64,000 bases of DNA from Rivularia sp. T60_A2020_040. Its GTDB lineage: Bacteria; Cyanobacteriota; Cyanobacteriia; Cyanobacteriales; Nostocaceae. The translations under genes and the position numbers were made by a program. Each line of letters begins with the position of its first letter. Within the stretch, counting starts at the first letter, position 1. Where the stretch lies: NCBI GenBank assembly GCA_015272215.1, contig JACYMD010000089.1, forward strand, positions 1 through 64,000. Direction: 5' to 3'. Below the pieces are notes generated by a model. The model was given only the letters and a program-made list of their open reading frames with translations. It did no database searches and had not been told where the DNA came from. This document shows positions 8,693-17,474 of the stretch, one piece after another.

Positions 8693-9949
8693 CTAGATTG
8701 TTGCGATAACTTGCTCGATAATCTGTAAAGCCCGATTTATTTGCGCTTCGGTAACAATTAACGGTGGTACAAAACGAACAACTTTGGTACCTGCTGGTAC
8801 TAAAAGTAAACCTTCGTTCATTGCGGCTTTAACTAAATCAATTGCCGTCAATTCAATATCTGGTTGTAGTTCCATGCCATTAATTAAACCCCAACCGCGT
8901 ACTTCGGCAATGCGATTGCCATATTTTGCAGCAATTGCTTGTAAACCGGAACGCAATTGTTGACCCCTTTCATGTACATTTTGGATAATGTTGTCTTTCT
9001 CCAAAGTATGACAGACGGCGAGGGCGACAGCACAAGCAAATGGATTACCACCGAAAGTACTAGCGTGTTCTCCTGGCTCAAATATATCGCAAAATTTCTT
9101 GGCCATCATCGCACCAATGGGAATACCACCACCTAAACCTTTAGCACTGGTGAAAATGTCTGGTTCGACTCCGAGGTATTCATAACCCCATAATTTCCCA
9201 CTACGTCCCATTCCGACTTGTACTTCATCGAAAATTAATAAAATACCTGTTTCGTCACAAATCGAGCGCAGTTTCTGAAAATATTTTACATCTCCAGGAC
9301 GAACTCCGCCTTCTCCCTGTAACGGTTCTAACAAAATAGCCGCAACACCATAATCACCTTCGTCTAACTCCCCAATTGCTGCTTCTACAGCATCAATATC
9401 GTTGTAGGGTACGTAATCAAATCCCGGTACTAGGGGATAGAAATTGGTTTGATATTTCGGTTGTCCGGTAGCGGTAATTGTTGCTAAAGTCCGTCCGTGG
9501 AAACTCGCATTTGCCGTTAAAATAATTGGTTTATCGATGTCTAGAACGGTATGAGCGTATTTCCGTGCCAATTTGATCGCGGCTTCGTTGGCTTCGGCAC
9601 CGGAATTACAGAAAAATACTCGATCCGCGCAGGAATTATCAACTAGCCAGCGCGCTAGTTCTCCTTGTTCGGGAATATAATATAAATTTGAAATGTGGTG
9701 TATTTTTTGAATTTGCTGCGTTACGGCTTCTATCAATGCCGGATGTGCGTGTCCCAAGGTGCAAGTAGCAATTCCTGCCACAAAGTCAAGATATTGCTTT
9801 CCTTCGGTATCCCACAACAAGCATCCATCGCCTTTTTCTAAGGCTATAGGAAAACGTCCGTAAGTGGACATCACAACTTGATCAAAGCTTTCTTTATTAA
9901 AAGGGGTAGATGCTTGGCTTGGTTGTTGAACAAGAGTCTCAATGCTCAC
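8693..9949 (-). CDS. argD: Acetylornithine aminotransferase (class III PLP-dependent)
   Basis: A 418-aa class III aminotransferase. It shows CNSGAEANEAAIKLARKYA (cofactor phosphate region), LLIFDEVQVGMGRSGKLW (PLP-contacting Asp) and the Schiff-base lysine in TSAKGLGGGIPIG near residue 270. The TFGGNPFACAVALAV and RGWGLINGMEL blocks fit ArgD, which transfers an amino group between N-acetylornithine and glutamate in arginine synthesis. Length matches cyanobacterial ArgD. Ornithine or GABA aminotransferase activity cannot be excluded from sequence alone, since these enzymes are close relatives. It stands alone with gaps of about 200-340 bp on each side, so it is probably monocistronic. Confidence 0.88.
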   Translation of the reverse strand: MSIETLVQQPSQASTPFNKESFDQVVMSTYGRFPIALEKGDGCLLWDTEGKQYLDFVAGIATCTLGHAHPALIEAVTQQIQKIHHISNLYYIPEQGELARWLVDNSCADRVFFCNSGAEANEAAIKLARKYAHTVLDIDKPIILTANASFHGRTLATITATGQPKYQTNFYPLVPGFDYVPYNDIDAVEAAIGELDEGDYGVAAILLEPLQGEGGVRPGDVKYFQKLRSICDETGILLIFDEVQVGMGRSGKLWGYEYLGVEPDIFTSAKGLGGGIPIGAMMAKKFCDIFEPGEHASTFGGNPFACAVALAVCHTLEKDNIIQNVHERGQQLRSGLQAIAAKYGNRIAEVRGWGLINGMELQPDIELTAIDLVKAAMNEGLLLVPAGTKVVRFVPPLIVTEAQINRALQIIEQVIATI

Positions 9950-10145
9950 AGCTTAACTCCTGAATATCTGTATTTTTAGACAAATTGTATAAATCGGAGA
10001 AAGAAAAATTAAACATTTCTGGACAAATTCCTTTCTCTTTTACTTTTTACCAATAGTTAAGGTAAAACATCTATTGTAATGTAATTTACTATTTTTGGAA
10101 AATAATTTTAAAGGCAATCAGTTAAAATATGCTGAACTCTAACCT

Positions 10146-11789
10146 TTAAAACGGAGTTTCTGCTTTCAAGTATATCATTTCCTTTAAATGGGGATGCTCA
10201 AATGTCAATTCCCTGGCGTGGAGATGTAATCGAGTCGCTGCTTGAAATTGGCATCCGTAGAGTTTATCTCCTAAAATCGGTATACCCAAACCCTTGGCAT
10301 CGGCAGCATGAACTCTTAATTGATGGGTTCTTCCCGTCAAAGGCATAAATTGAATGCGGGTGTAATTATCTTCTTTGCTTAAAACTTGAAATTTAGTTAT
10401 ACAAGATTTTCCATATTGGTAATTAACTTCTTGATAAGGACGATGTTCGGGATTTCCCCAAATTGGTAGTTCAATCGTACCTTTGTTTTTCAATAAGTTA
10501 CCAGAAAGTACGGCTTCGTAAACTTTATTAACTAATCTTTGCTCAAACTGCTTGCTTAATAACCCATGGTTTTTTTTGTCTTTTGCTAAGAGTAAAATTC
10601 CAGAGGTATCCATATCCAATCGATGTACTGCTGTAATCTTTTCACCATTTGGACATAAATATAAATTAATTAAGCGGCTCAAAACGCTATCTTGATTGTA
10701 ATGATACCTTCCCGGAACTGATAGTAAACCTGCGGGTTTATTTACAGCAATTAACCATTCATCTTCGTAGATAATGGCAACTTCTCTCTTGCTAAGTTGG
10801 GAATTAGATTGTAATCCCGATAGCAAAAACCCCATCAAGGGTTGACAGCGTTCGATACAAGCACCATAGAATTCTCCTGGAATTTTATCTTGATTGGATT
10901 CTCCCCACCAAAATTCAGCCATAGCCAATGGTTGTAAATTATTTGTTGCAGCATAATGAAGTAATTTCACAGCACAACAATCACCTGTACCAGTTGGTAA
11001 ACCTTGGGGCATCAATTGTTGTAAAGTTGAGGAATTACCTAAAAAGTTCATAATTGAATAAGCTGCGTGCATTTGTGCTTGCAGTTTGCGGGATATTTGC
11101 TGACGCTGCTGTTTTAATTCCCGAATCCTTGTATCTGCACGATTAATTACCATCTGAAGCGGTTGTAAAATTTGATCCCGCTGTTGTTTGAGTATTTTTC
11201 GCTCGATTCCATCCTGACGACTTGATTCGTTAAGTTTTTCTAATTCTATATTTAATTGATTTAATTGATTTAATTCTTCTCCTGTCAGGGTTTTATAGAG
11301 TAACTGACGTTTTTCCTGACGTTGTTGTTTATTAACTTGATGACGTTTACTCATTTCTTGCAAACGTTGTTCAAACTGTAGCGCTATAGTTTTATATTCT
11401 TTTCTTTGAGTCAGTTGTTTAAGTTGAATAATTTCTTGTTTAATAACTTCTAATTCTGCTAAGGTGCGAGTTTCTTCTAAAACTACTTGTTCTCTACCGG
11501 GAATTGGTGGTACCCAACCTTCAACTAAACTACAACCATTCAATAATCCAGAAAAAGCTTTGAGTATCCGTTTTTCGCCGTTTGGTAATTTTACTAGTAA
11601 TATCCCGTACATTTTACCTTCACGGGAATATATTGGATTAGTCTCAAGTTGCTGCATTAAATGAATGGCGATCGCTTCTGCTTCTAAGGTACGGGGAAGC
11701 TGTAATAATCTACCGTCAGAATATCCTTGATAGTAATAAGTAGCAGGTGAGTTATTGATTTGAGCGTTGCTTTTCATGAAATCTAACAT
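10146..11789 (-). CDS. RluA-family pseudouridine synthase with long N-terminal extension
   Basis: A 547-aa protein. The C-terminal 200 residues are an RluA-type catalytic domain: DEWLIAVNKPAGLLSVPG, then AVHRLDMDTSGILLLAKD with the catalytic Asp near residue 390, then FMPLTGRTHQLRVHAA and LGDKLYG. The first about 330 residues are an extension containing a Gln/Glu/Lys-rich coiled coil (about 110-240) and a region with GTGDCCAVKLLHYAATN and MAEFWWGES. This long form exists in other bacteria, and the extension presumably aids substrate recognition. The target RNA (rRNA or tRNA) cannot be told from sequence. Two in-frame ATGs sit at the 5' end; the first is used here. Confidence 0.88.
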   Translation of the reverse strand: MLDFMKSNAQINNSPATYYYQGYSDGRLLQLPRTLEAEAIAIHLMQQLETNPIYSREGKMYGILLVKLPNGEKRILKAFSGLLNGCSLVEGWVPPIPGREQVVLEETRTLAELEVIKQEIIQLKQLTQRKEYKTIALQFEQRLQEMSKRHQVNKQQRQEKRQLLYKTLTGEELNQLNQLNIELEKLNESSRQDGIERKILKQQRDQILQPLQMVINRADTRIRELKQQRQQISRKLQAQMHAAYSIMNFLGNSSTLQQLMPQGLPTGTGDCCAVKLLHYAATNNLQPLAMAEFWWGESNQDKIPGEFYGACIERCQPLMGFLLSGLQSNSQLSKREVAIIYEDEWLIAVNKPAGLLSVPGRYHYNQDSVLSRLINLYLCPNGEKITAVHRLDMDTSGILLLAKDKKNHGLLSKQFEQRLVNKVYEAVLSGNLLKNKGTIELPIWGNPEHRPYQEVNYQYGKSCITKFQVLSKEDNYTRIQFMPLTGRTHQLRVHAADAKGLGIPILGDKLYGCQFQAATRLHLHARELTFEHPHLKEMIYLKAETPF

Positions 11790-12151
11790 AAGTAAAATTT
11801 TTGACGAGCTAAGGTATATTCAGGAGTTAGGTATGAAGTCAAAAACCGGGTTTATGTAGTTAGGCTTGCATTATTTACATAATTACTCGTGAGTTATATA
11901 AGCCCTGACTCTTCCCTCTTCCCTCTTCCCTCTTCCCTCCCCCAAACGAAATGTTTAATTTATTTTGCATAAGTACTTATGTAGTGTAAATCCTAACATC
12001 TTCTAATGAAATAATATCTAACTCCAGATGGATGCACTTTTATTGATTTATAATCGCAGTGAGTTTTTTTGAAGCTAAAGAGTTGTATCGAAAGTAATCA
12101 TAATCGAATTTTTTTTGGCAAAATCAATATCAGTACCATTTTAAATTTAAA
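11790..12151. other. Divergent intergenic region with a CTTCCCT tandem repeat
   Basis: This 362-bp region separates the pseudouridine synthase (minus) from the SNF2 gene (plus). It holds a short tandem repeat of CTTCCCT at about 11912-11940 and, at 12138-12153, a perfect 16-bp palindrome that overlaps the SNF2 start codon. No gene is visible. Confidence 0.5.
11911..11941. repeat. CTTCCCT short tandem repeat
   Basis: Four consecutive copies of CTTCCCT, a 7-bp unit, in a non-coding gap. Such heptamer tandem repeats are a known feature of heterocystous cyanobacterial genomes and are usually variable between strains. Confidence 0.8.
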
Positions 12152-12153
12152 AT
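12138..12153. promoter_or_regulatory. Perfect AT palindrome across the SNF2 start codon
   Basis: ATTTTAAATTTAAAAT is a 16-bp perfect palindrome whose last two bases are the first two bases of the ATG at 12152. It could be an operator or a ribosome-access structure. In AT-rich DNA such palindromes also arise by chance, so the regulatory reading is weak. Confidence 0.3.
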
Positions 12154-13852
12154 GATCGAGATTAAATTTGAAGATTCACAAGCTGCCTATGCTCTCACAA
12201 ATCACCAATTTAGTTCATATGAAAGCTATGAAGCGAGATTATCTCTGTTCAATTTATCGATATTGGCTGATTACGACCAATTAGTATGTCTACCGGAACT
12301 TTACAATATTGACAAACACTGGTACCAAATTGAAACAGCCAAGAAAGTCATCAAACAGTTTGGTGGTAGAGCAATGCTTTCCGATGAGGTTGGATTGGGA
12401 AAAACCATTGAAGCTGGAATGATTTGTAAAGAATATCTTTGTAGGAATCAAATCAAATCCCTGTTAATTCTCACTCCTGCGACTTTAGTTTCTCAATGGC
12501 AACAAGAACTTCAAGAAAAGTTTAACATTAGTACTGTTACTACTGAGGACAGAGAACTTCCACCATCGGAATTTTGGACGAGTCATAATCGGATTGTCGC
12601 TTCTATAAATACTGCAAAGCATTCCACTCACTTTGATTATGTGACTTCCCGAAGTTGGGATATGGTAGTAGTTGACGAAGCCCATCACTTGAAAAATCGC
12701 CGCACTCTTAATTGGAAGCTGGTTGATGCGATTAAAAAGCGATTTATTTTAATGTTGACAGCAACTCCCGTGCAAAATCATTTGGTAGAACTGTTTAATC
12801 TTCTGACTCTACTCAAACCAGGATTGTTAAAAACAGAAGTTCAGTTTAAAAAAGAATATGTCGGTTCAAAGGATGGTAGAACTCCCAAAAATTCCGAAAA
12901 ATTAAGGAATTTAATGCGGGAAGTAATGATTAGAAATACCCGTTCGGTTGTAGATGTTAAATTACCTAAACGCTTCGCTTCTACTATTACGGTGCAGCCA
13001 ACAGATGAGGAGAAAGAATTATATCAAGCTATCAACGAATATTTACGTTCATCACAACAAGAAAAAACGATTGATAAATTAACTAGAAATAACTTATTAA
13101 TGCGTGCTGGCTCCAGCCCTGCGGCTTTAGTTAGTTCTCTGGAAGGATTACAATCTCGTTTTAATAATTCTCAAATTTTGTTTTTAAAAAAGCGTGCTAG
13201 TAATATTAAACAGTTTGAAAAAACTCGGATGTTAGTAGACTTGCTAAAGAAATCTCATCAAAAAACTTTAGTATTTGTGAATAATCTTGCTACTCAAAGT
13301 TATTTATCCGAAAGTTTAACAATTGCTGGGATAAAACATAGTTCCTTCAGGGGGGATATGTCTCTCAAAGCCAAAGATAGCGCTATTGAAGAATTCCGAG
13401 AACAAGTTCCAGTTATGATAGCAACGGAAACAGGAGGAGAAGGACGCAATCTACAATTTGCCAATGCAATTGTTAATTATGACCTACCTTGGAATCCGAT
13501 GAAAATTGAACAACGTATTGGTCGTTTGCATCGTATAGGTCAAACTCAAGATGTTTTTATATTTAATTTTTGCATTGCTAATAGTATTGAAGAATATATC
13601 CTTAAAGTTCTGCATGACAAAATAAATATGTTTGAGTTGGTAGTAGGAGAAATCGAAACCATATTGGGGAATATGGGAGATGAATTTGATTTTGAAGACA
13701 TGGTAATTGACCTGTGGTTGGCGAATTCCCATAAAGATGAATTAGATAATGCTTTTGATTCTTTTGGAGGACAGTTATTAGATGCCAAACATAGTTATCA
13801 AAAAGTACAAGAGTTTGATGAACACTTATTTGGAGATGATTTAGAGGCATGA
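12152..13852 (+). CDS. SNF2/RapA-type DEAD/DEAH ATPase (helicase-like)
   Basis: A 566-aa compact SNF2-family ATPase. Motif I is LSDEVGLGKTIEAGM near residue 76. Motif II is VVDEAHHLKN near 173 and motif III LTATPVQNHL near 203. The C-terminal RecA lobe has TLVFVNNLATQ, ATETGGEGRNLQFA and the motif VI-like EQRIGRLHRIGQ. A short C-terminal tail follows. It lacks extra DNA-binding domains, resembling the small SNF2 proteins of the B. subtilis YqhH kind. Its stop codon overlaps the start of the next gene (ATGA), so the two are translationally coupled and their products probably act together. Family members move along or remodel nucleic acid. Whether this pair serves repair, transcription recycling or defence cannot be decided from sequence. 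Confidence 0.88.
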   Translation: MIEIKFEDSQAAYALTNHQFSSYESYEARLSLFNLSILADYDQLVCLPELYNIDKHWYQIETAKKVIKQFGGRAMLSDEVGLGKTIEAGMICKEYLCRNQIKSLLILTPATLVSQWQQELQEKFNISTVTTEDRELPPSEFWTSHNRIVASINTAKHSTHFDYVTSRSWDMVVVDEAHHLKNRRTLNWKLVDAIKKRFILMLTATPVQNHLVELFNLLTLLKPGLLKTEVQFKKEYVGSKDGRTPKNSEKLRNLMREVMIRNTRSVVDVKLPKRFASTITVQPTDEEKELYQAINEYLRSSQQEKTIDKLTRNNLLMRAGSSPAALVSSLEGLQSRFNNSQILFLKKRASNIKQFEKTRMLVDLLKKSHQKTLVFVNNLATQSYLSESLTIAGIKHSSFRGDMSLKAKDSAIEEFREQVPVMIATETGGEGRNLQFANAIVNYDLPWNPMKIEQRIGRLHRIGQTQDVFIFNFCIANSIEEYILKVLHDKINMFELVVGEIETILGNMGDEFDFEDMVIDLWLANSHKDELDNAFDSFGGQLLDAKHSYQKVQEFDEHLFGDDLEA

Positions 13853-14886
13853 AAAATCAACTTCTTGATGCTATCAACCAAGTAATTAGTTTAAACTCTG
13901 GAGTTGCAGAATTTACGAATGATGATACTTTAGAAGCATTGCTGCCAGTAGATATTGCTCGCTCTTTAGATGTATCTGATTCTATTAGCTTTAGCACCAG
14001 AGCCGATGTAAACGACAGCTATTTTGTTACCTATAATTCCGAAATATTTGATAAGTTTTCTGGGTTACTTGATGTTCAAGGTTGTGCATCTGCATTAGCG
14101 ATTAAGTATGACGGTTATCTGAAAACTACGGGTTTTGAGAAAAGAATCAATGATACTTTATGTCCGCAGAATGGTTTAATTCGCGTCGGTAAATCCTTTG
14201 AAGCATTGACTCCCTACATATTATTTAATATGTCTTATACCGCGAGCGCAGACGAAAAGCGGTTGGGAATGGTATCGTTTTTTATTAATGGTCTGACGGG
14301 TATTCCCGGAGTAGAAATTGGTGATGCACTGTCTTGGAAATCTGACCAAATATGTTTGAAAGATGCATCAAAGTTGGCACATATTAATTTTGAACCATTG
14401 TTAAATACTGCTAATTCTTATGCATCAAAATTAATTGACACAGAAATTACACCTTGGCGTAAAAGTTTATCGCGTAAATTAGGTAGGGATGAAGAAAGAA
14501 TTAAAACTTATTACAACACAATTGTTTCTGAAATTCGAGCCAAAATCAATAAAAAGAATTTGGAAGGAGAAGCACAAGAAAAAGAATTAGCTCGGATTGA
14601 AGCGACACAAATGGAATTAAAACGAAAATTAACCGATTTGCAAGAACGATATTCCTTGAGCGTCACGGCACAATTACATAGTACTTTAGTGATTTTATTA
14701 CAAACAGTTCATATAGAATGCGAATTGATTAGAAAAAAGGCAAAACGGGGAGTAATTGCAGTTTGGAATCCTTACTTGAAAATTATTGAACCGTTGCGAT
14801 GTGAAGAGTCAGGGATGCCAGTGACAACATTTTACCTTAGTGATGATGAAGCTAAAATTATTGCTCCGGAGGTTTATAGTAAGTAA
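13849..14886 (+). CDS. Coiled-coil partner protein of the SNF2 ATPase, function unknown
   Basis: A 345-aa protein starting 4 bp inside the SNF2 gene (ATGA overlap). I do not recognise a named domain. The N-terminal 180 residues are mixed alpha/beta. About 205-275 is highly charged and helical, with heptad-like Leu/Ile spacing (RAKINKKNLEGEAQEKELAR), a likely coiled coil. The C-terminus has VIAVWNPYLKIIEPLRCEES followed by TTFYLSDDEA. This resembles a degraded zinc-binding end with a lone Cys pair position, and is reminiscent of accessory proteins such as B. subtilis YqhG that sit next to YqhH. That similarity is from memory and weak. The coupling suggests a subunit or substrate adaptor of the ATPase. 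Confidence 0.75.
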   Translation: MKNQLLDAINQVISLNSGVAEFTNDDTLEALLPVDIARSLDVSDSISFSTRADVNDSYFVTYNSEIFDKFSGLLDVQGCASALAIKYDGYLKTTGFEKRINDTLCPQNGLIRVGKSFEALTPYILFNMSYTASADEKRLGMVSFFINGLTGIPGVEIGDALSWKSDQICLKDASKLAHINFEPLLNTANSYASKLIDTEITPWRKSLSRKLGRDEERIKTYYNTIVSEIRAKINKKNLEGEAQEKELARIEATQMELKRKLTDLQERYSLSVTAQLHSTLVILLQTVHIECELIRKKAKRGVIAVWNPYLKIIEPLRCEESGMPVTTFYLSDDEAKIIAPEVYSK

Positions 14887-14900
14887 ATTACTTCAAAGTA

Positions 14901-14945
14901 AGGAGTACCATTGGTAACAAGTTAAGCTTGTATGACAGTACTCCT
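14901..14945. terminator. Inverted repeat between convergent genes, possible bidirectional terminator
   Basis: AGGAGTAC at 14901-14908 is an exact inverted copy of GTACTCCT at 14938-14945. It lies between the ends of the SNF2-partner gene (plus) and the ParA-like gene (minus). There is no strong T-tract, so termination is plausible by position only. Confidence 0.4.
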
Positions 14946-14953
14946 AACTATTC

Positions 14954-15838
14954 TTAAAGTTTTTGCAGCAATTCCTGAGTTAATTGAGTAAAAGCTTTAG
15001 AACCACCTGATTGAGGACTATTTAACACTACAGGCATAAAACTATCAACTGCTTTAGCAACATTTACATCAACAGGTATTTGGGTTTCACAGATTTTTTC
15101 CGCGCCATAATCTTGATAAACACGGTTAATTACTTGTTTATAATATCTTCCAGTTAACATATTACTGTTGGACATTGTAAACACAATTCCCAACATTTTG
15201 ATATCTATCTTTGCCTCATTTTCATGACTTTCTTTCAACTGAGCAATGCGTCTTTCTAATAACTGAATACCCACCACAGATAAAGGTTCTGGCTTTGCAG
15301 GAAGAACATAAAAATTACTCGTAGCTAAAGCACTGCGAGTTAATAGATTGTAACCGGGAGCGCAATCGAGCAGAATAAAATCATAATCGGCACGTACAGG
15401 TTCTAATATCTTACTCAGTAACATTCTTTCAAAACGATTCCAAATCGCTTCAAAGTTATTTTCACCCAAATTTACTGCTTGTTGATGCAGCATTTCCGAT
15501 ACTACAAATTCGTCATAAAGGTCGATATCTCCCGGTAATAAATCAAGTCCAGGAAGATTATTAAGTGAAGGTTGAATAACTTCTTGAATCCTCAATTTTA
15601 CCCTATCCGATGATTTAACAATATCATCAATTAAAAATCTTAAAGTCCGTCTTTTTTTCCGCAGTTTAGCAAACTCTATCGGTGACATCAAACTGAGAGT
15701 AGCGCTGATTTGAGTATCTAAATCCAGCACCAACACCCGTTTACCGTGATTTTTCGCTAAACAAGTCGCTAAATTGACGGTAAGAGTGGTTTTTCCCACA
15801 CCACCCTTCATATTAGCCGTCGAAATTACATATCCCAT
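14954..15838 (-). CDS. ParA/Soj-family ATPase
   Basis: A 294-aa ParA-type P-loop ATPase. The deviant Walker A is STANMKGGVGKTTLTVNLA (residues about 6-24), the switch I/A' region is VLVLDLDTQISAT, and Walker B is YDFILLDCAPGYN. The C-terminal half has LLERRIAQLKESHE and a TGRYYKQVINRVYQDYG segment. Family members position or segregate DNA or protein cargo using ATP-dependent dimers. No parB-like gene or parS-like array is adjacent, so an orphan role is likely: cargo positioning, or a plasmid-derived copy. It converges on the SNF2 pair, and no shared operon is possible. Confidence 0.88.
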   Translation of the reverse strand: MGYVISTANMKGGVGKTTLTVNLATCLAKNHGKRVLVLDLDTQISATLSLMSPIEFAKLRKKRRTLRFLIDDIVKSSDRVKLRIQEVIQPSLNNLPGLDLLPGDIDLYDEFVVSEMLHQQAVNLGENNFEAIWNRFERMLLSKILEPVRADYDFILLDCAPGYNLLTRSALATSNFYVLPAKPEPLSVVGIQLLERRIAQLKESHENEAKIDIKMLGIVFTMSNSNMLTGRYYKQVINRVYQDYGAEKICETQIPVDVNVAKAVDSFMPVVLNSPQSGGSKAFTQLTQELLQKL

Positions 15839-16231
15839 ATTTTAATTCCTCAAAAGAACGCTTTCCCAGATAATTAACGTGAATAGCTCTGTAAAAGTAA
15901 AAATTATCGCGAGATTTCAGATTTTTGAATGTTTTCTTCTTTAAAGCAGTCAGATTATACCAGTGAGTTGATTATTGATAAACCCACTTGCTTGAAGAAA
16001 ATCTATTTAACCAAATCTTCCATTAGCGCCATCGCACTATCTTTTACCACTGGTGAATACAACCACGGCATTTCCTCAAATTCTGGAAAATTGACTCGTT
16101 TGAGGCTACCAACGGGATAATTAACTTCTAAAAACCGAGGGATTACTTGTAGTCAAGTTTTGGCTAAACTTGTAATGCTTTATTGTTTAGATTAAATTCC
16201 CTATTAATCCCCTTATTGGCTAGTATTTTTT
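15839..16231. other. Divergent intergenic region with a possible gene relic
   Basis: This 393-bp region lies between the ParA-like gene (minus) and the sigma factor gene (plus). Reading the minus strand between 16152 and 16003 gives about 49 codons with a protein-like composition (FLEVNYPVGSLKR, then FPEFEEMPWLYSPVVKD) ending in TAG. It is preceded by a TGA and has no ATG. It may be a relic of a gene. No promoter was identified. Confidence 0.4.
16003..16152 (-). pseudogene. Possible protein-coding relic, family not recognised
   Basis: Open for about 49 codons between TGA (16155-16153) and TAG (16005-16003) on the minus strand. Residues such as NYPVGSLKRVNFPEFEEM and WLYSPVVKDSAMALMEDL look like real protein rather than shadow translation: they are balanced in composition and rich in Pro and aromatic residues. 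No start codon is available, so it would be a truncated remnant or depend on a non-standard start. I cannot assign a family. Confidence 0.3.
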
Positions 16232-17410
16232 ATGCAACCCAGAAATAATCTTGTTGAGATATTTTCGACTTTTTTACAATTTGATGCAGATAGCTTTCGT
16301 GGATGGGCGACGGATGCTAAACTACGTCGGAGTATGATTAATTGTGCAAAGCAAATTCCCCAGGAAACCTCAGAAAATTTTTGGGCGCTTTACTGGTATA
16401 AAGTATGGTATTCTCAGTCGCCACAAATTGCCAAAGAACATCTTTTAGCTTATTTACAAGAGTGTTGTTACTGGAGTTCAGCAAAAGCAGCGAATACATT
16501 TGCCAGTATCCAGTATAATCTTTCCGACTGCTTTCAAATTGCGATCGCAAAGTTTGATAAAGTTCTTCAGGGGTACAATCCTGATTCTGGTTTTCGGCTA
16601 AAAAACTATGCTAGTGCGACTTTCGGGAGTGTTATCCGTGATACTTTACGTCAGCGTCACGAGGTTGATATTTGTTCAGTTTGGGGTTTGTTACGCAAAA
16701 CCAGTCACAAGCGTTTAGTTGAATCTTTGCAGCAGTCTGGTTTAGCTGAAGATACAATTGCGGCTTATGTAGTTGCATGGAACAGTTTTAAAACTTTTTA
16801 CGTACCAACGCAAGCTAGTAGCACTCGACAACTTCCCCGCCCAGATGAGAAAATTTGGTCAACTATAACTCAAACGTACAATAAACAAACCAATTCGTCG
16901 GTAGATTCTCAAACCTTGGAAACTTGGCTGTTGAATTGTGCTGCTTCGATTCGTAAATATCTTTATCCTAGCGTCACTTCTATCAATGCTCCTGCGGGTG
17001 GTGAAGATGCTTTTGAATGGATAGATAATCTTGCTAGTGGAGAAGATTCTTTATTAAATCAAATTATCGCAACGGAAGAAGAACAAGTAAAGGCTTCTCA
17101 AGAATCTGAGATGAATGCCGTATTAGTAAGTGAAATTACGCAATTAGATAAACAATTACAGCAAATTTTACAACTTTATTATGGGCAAGGTTTGACACAG
17201 CAACAAATTGCTCAACAATTAGAAGTTAAACAATACACAGTTTCGCGAAGATTGAGTAAAACCAAAGAAACATTATTGCGTTCCGTATTCCAATGGAGTC
17301 AAGAAAAACTGCATATTTCCTTAACACCAGACATATTAAAAACTACCAGTAGCGTCATGGAGGAGTGGTTACACAGTTATTACAGTGGACAGTTGACAGT
17401 TGACAGTTGA
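16232..17410 (+). CDS. Sigma-70-like RNA polymerase sigma factor
   Basis: A 392-aa protein. Residues about 85-150 resemble sigma region 2 (KFDKVLQGYNPDSGFRLKNYA, the 'Y.P..G.F..Y' core binding segment), followed by a region-3-like helix block. Residues about 300-360 form region 4 with a clear helix-turn-helix (YYGQGLTQQQIAQQLEVKQY, then TVSRRLSKTKETLL). Cyanobacteria have a group of such sigma-like factors paired with a DUF1822 gene, as here, where the downstream gene follows within about 65 bp. The last residues (SGQLTVDS) and the stop codon are encoded by a TTGACAG tandem repeat, so the native C-terminus may have been altered. Target promoters are unknown. Confidence 0.82.
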   Translation: MQPRNNLVEIFSTFLQFDADSFRGWATDAKLRRSMINCAKQIPQETSENFWALYWYKVWYSQSPQIAKEHLLAYLQECCYWSSAKAANTFASIQYNLSDCFQIAIAKFDKVLQGYNPDSGFRLKNYASATFGSVIRDTLRQRHEVDICSVWGLLRKTSHKRLVESLQQSGLAEDTIAAYVVAWNSFKTFYVPTQASSTRQLPRPDEKIWSTITQTYNKQTNSSVDSQTLETWLLNCAASIRKYLYPSVTSINAPAGGEDAFEWIDNLASGEDSLLNQIIATEEEQVKASQESEMNAVLVSEITQLDKQLQQILQLYYGQGLTQQQIAQQLEVKQYTVSRRLSKTKETLLRSVFQWSQEKLHISLTPDILKTTSSVMEEWLHSYYSGQLTVDS

Positions 17411-17423
17411 CAGTGGACAGTTA
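17388..17423. repeat. TTGACAG short tandem repeat at the sigma factor stop codon
   Basis: ACAGT(T/G)GACAGT units repeat from inside the last codons of the sigma factor gene into the gap before the DUF1822 gene. The same heptamer occurs near 59546-59633 and 62926-62956. Copy-number change here would shift or move the stop codon. Confidence 0.85.
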
Positions 17424-17474
17424 TTGGTTGTTTATTACCAACCTTTAACCTTTGATATTATTAGGAGTATTAGG

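Noticed and set aside
14954-15838. Plasmid partition locus
   Set aside because: There is no parB-like gene and no iterated parS-like sites next to the ParA-like gene, and all neighbours are chromosomal-type genes.
15929-16120. 63-codon plus-strand frame upstream of the sigma factor
   Set aside because: The opposite strand has the more protein-like reading in this interval. The plus-strand frame lacks a ribosome site and a family.
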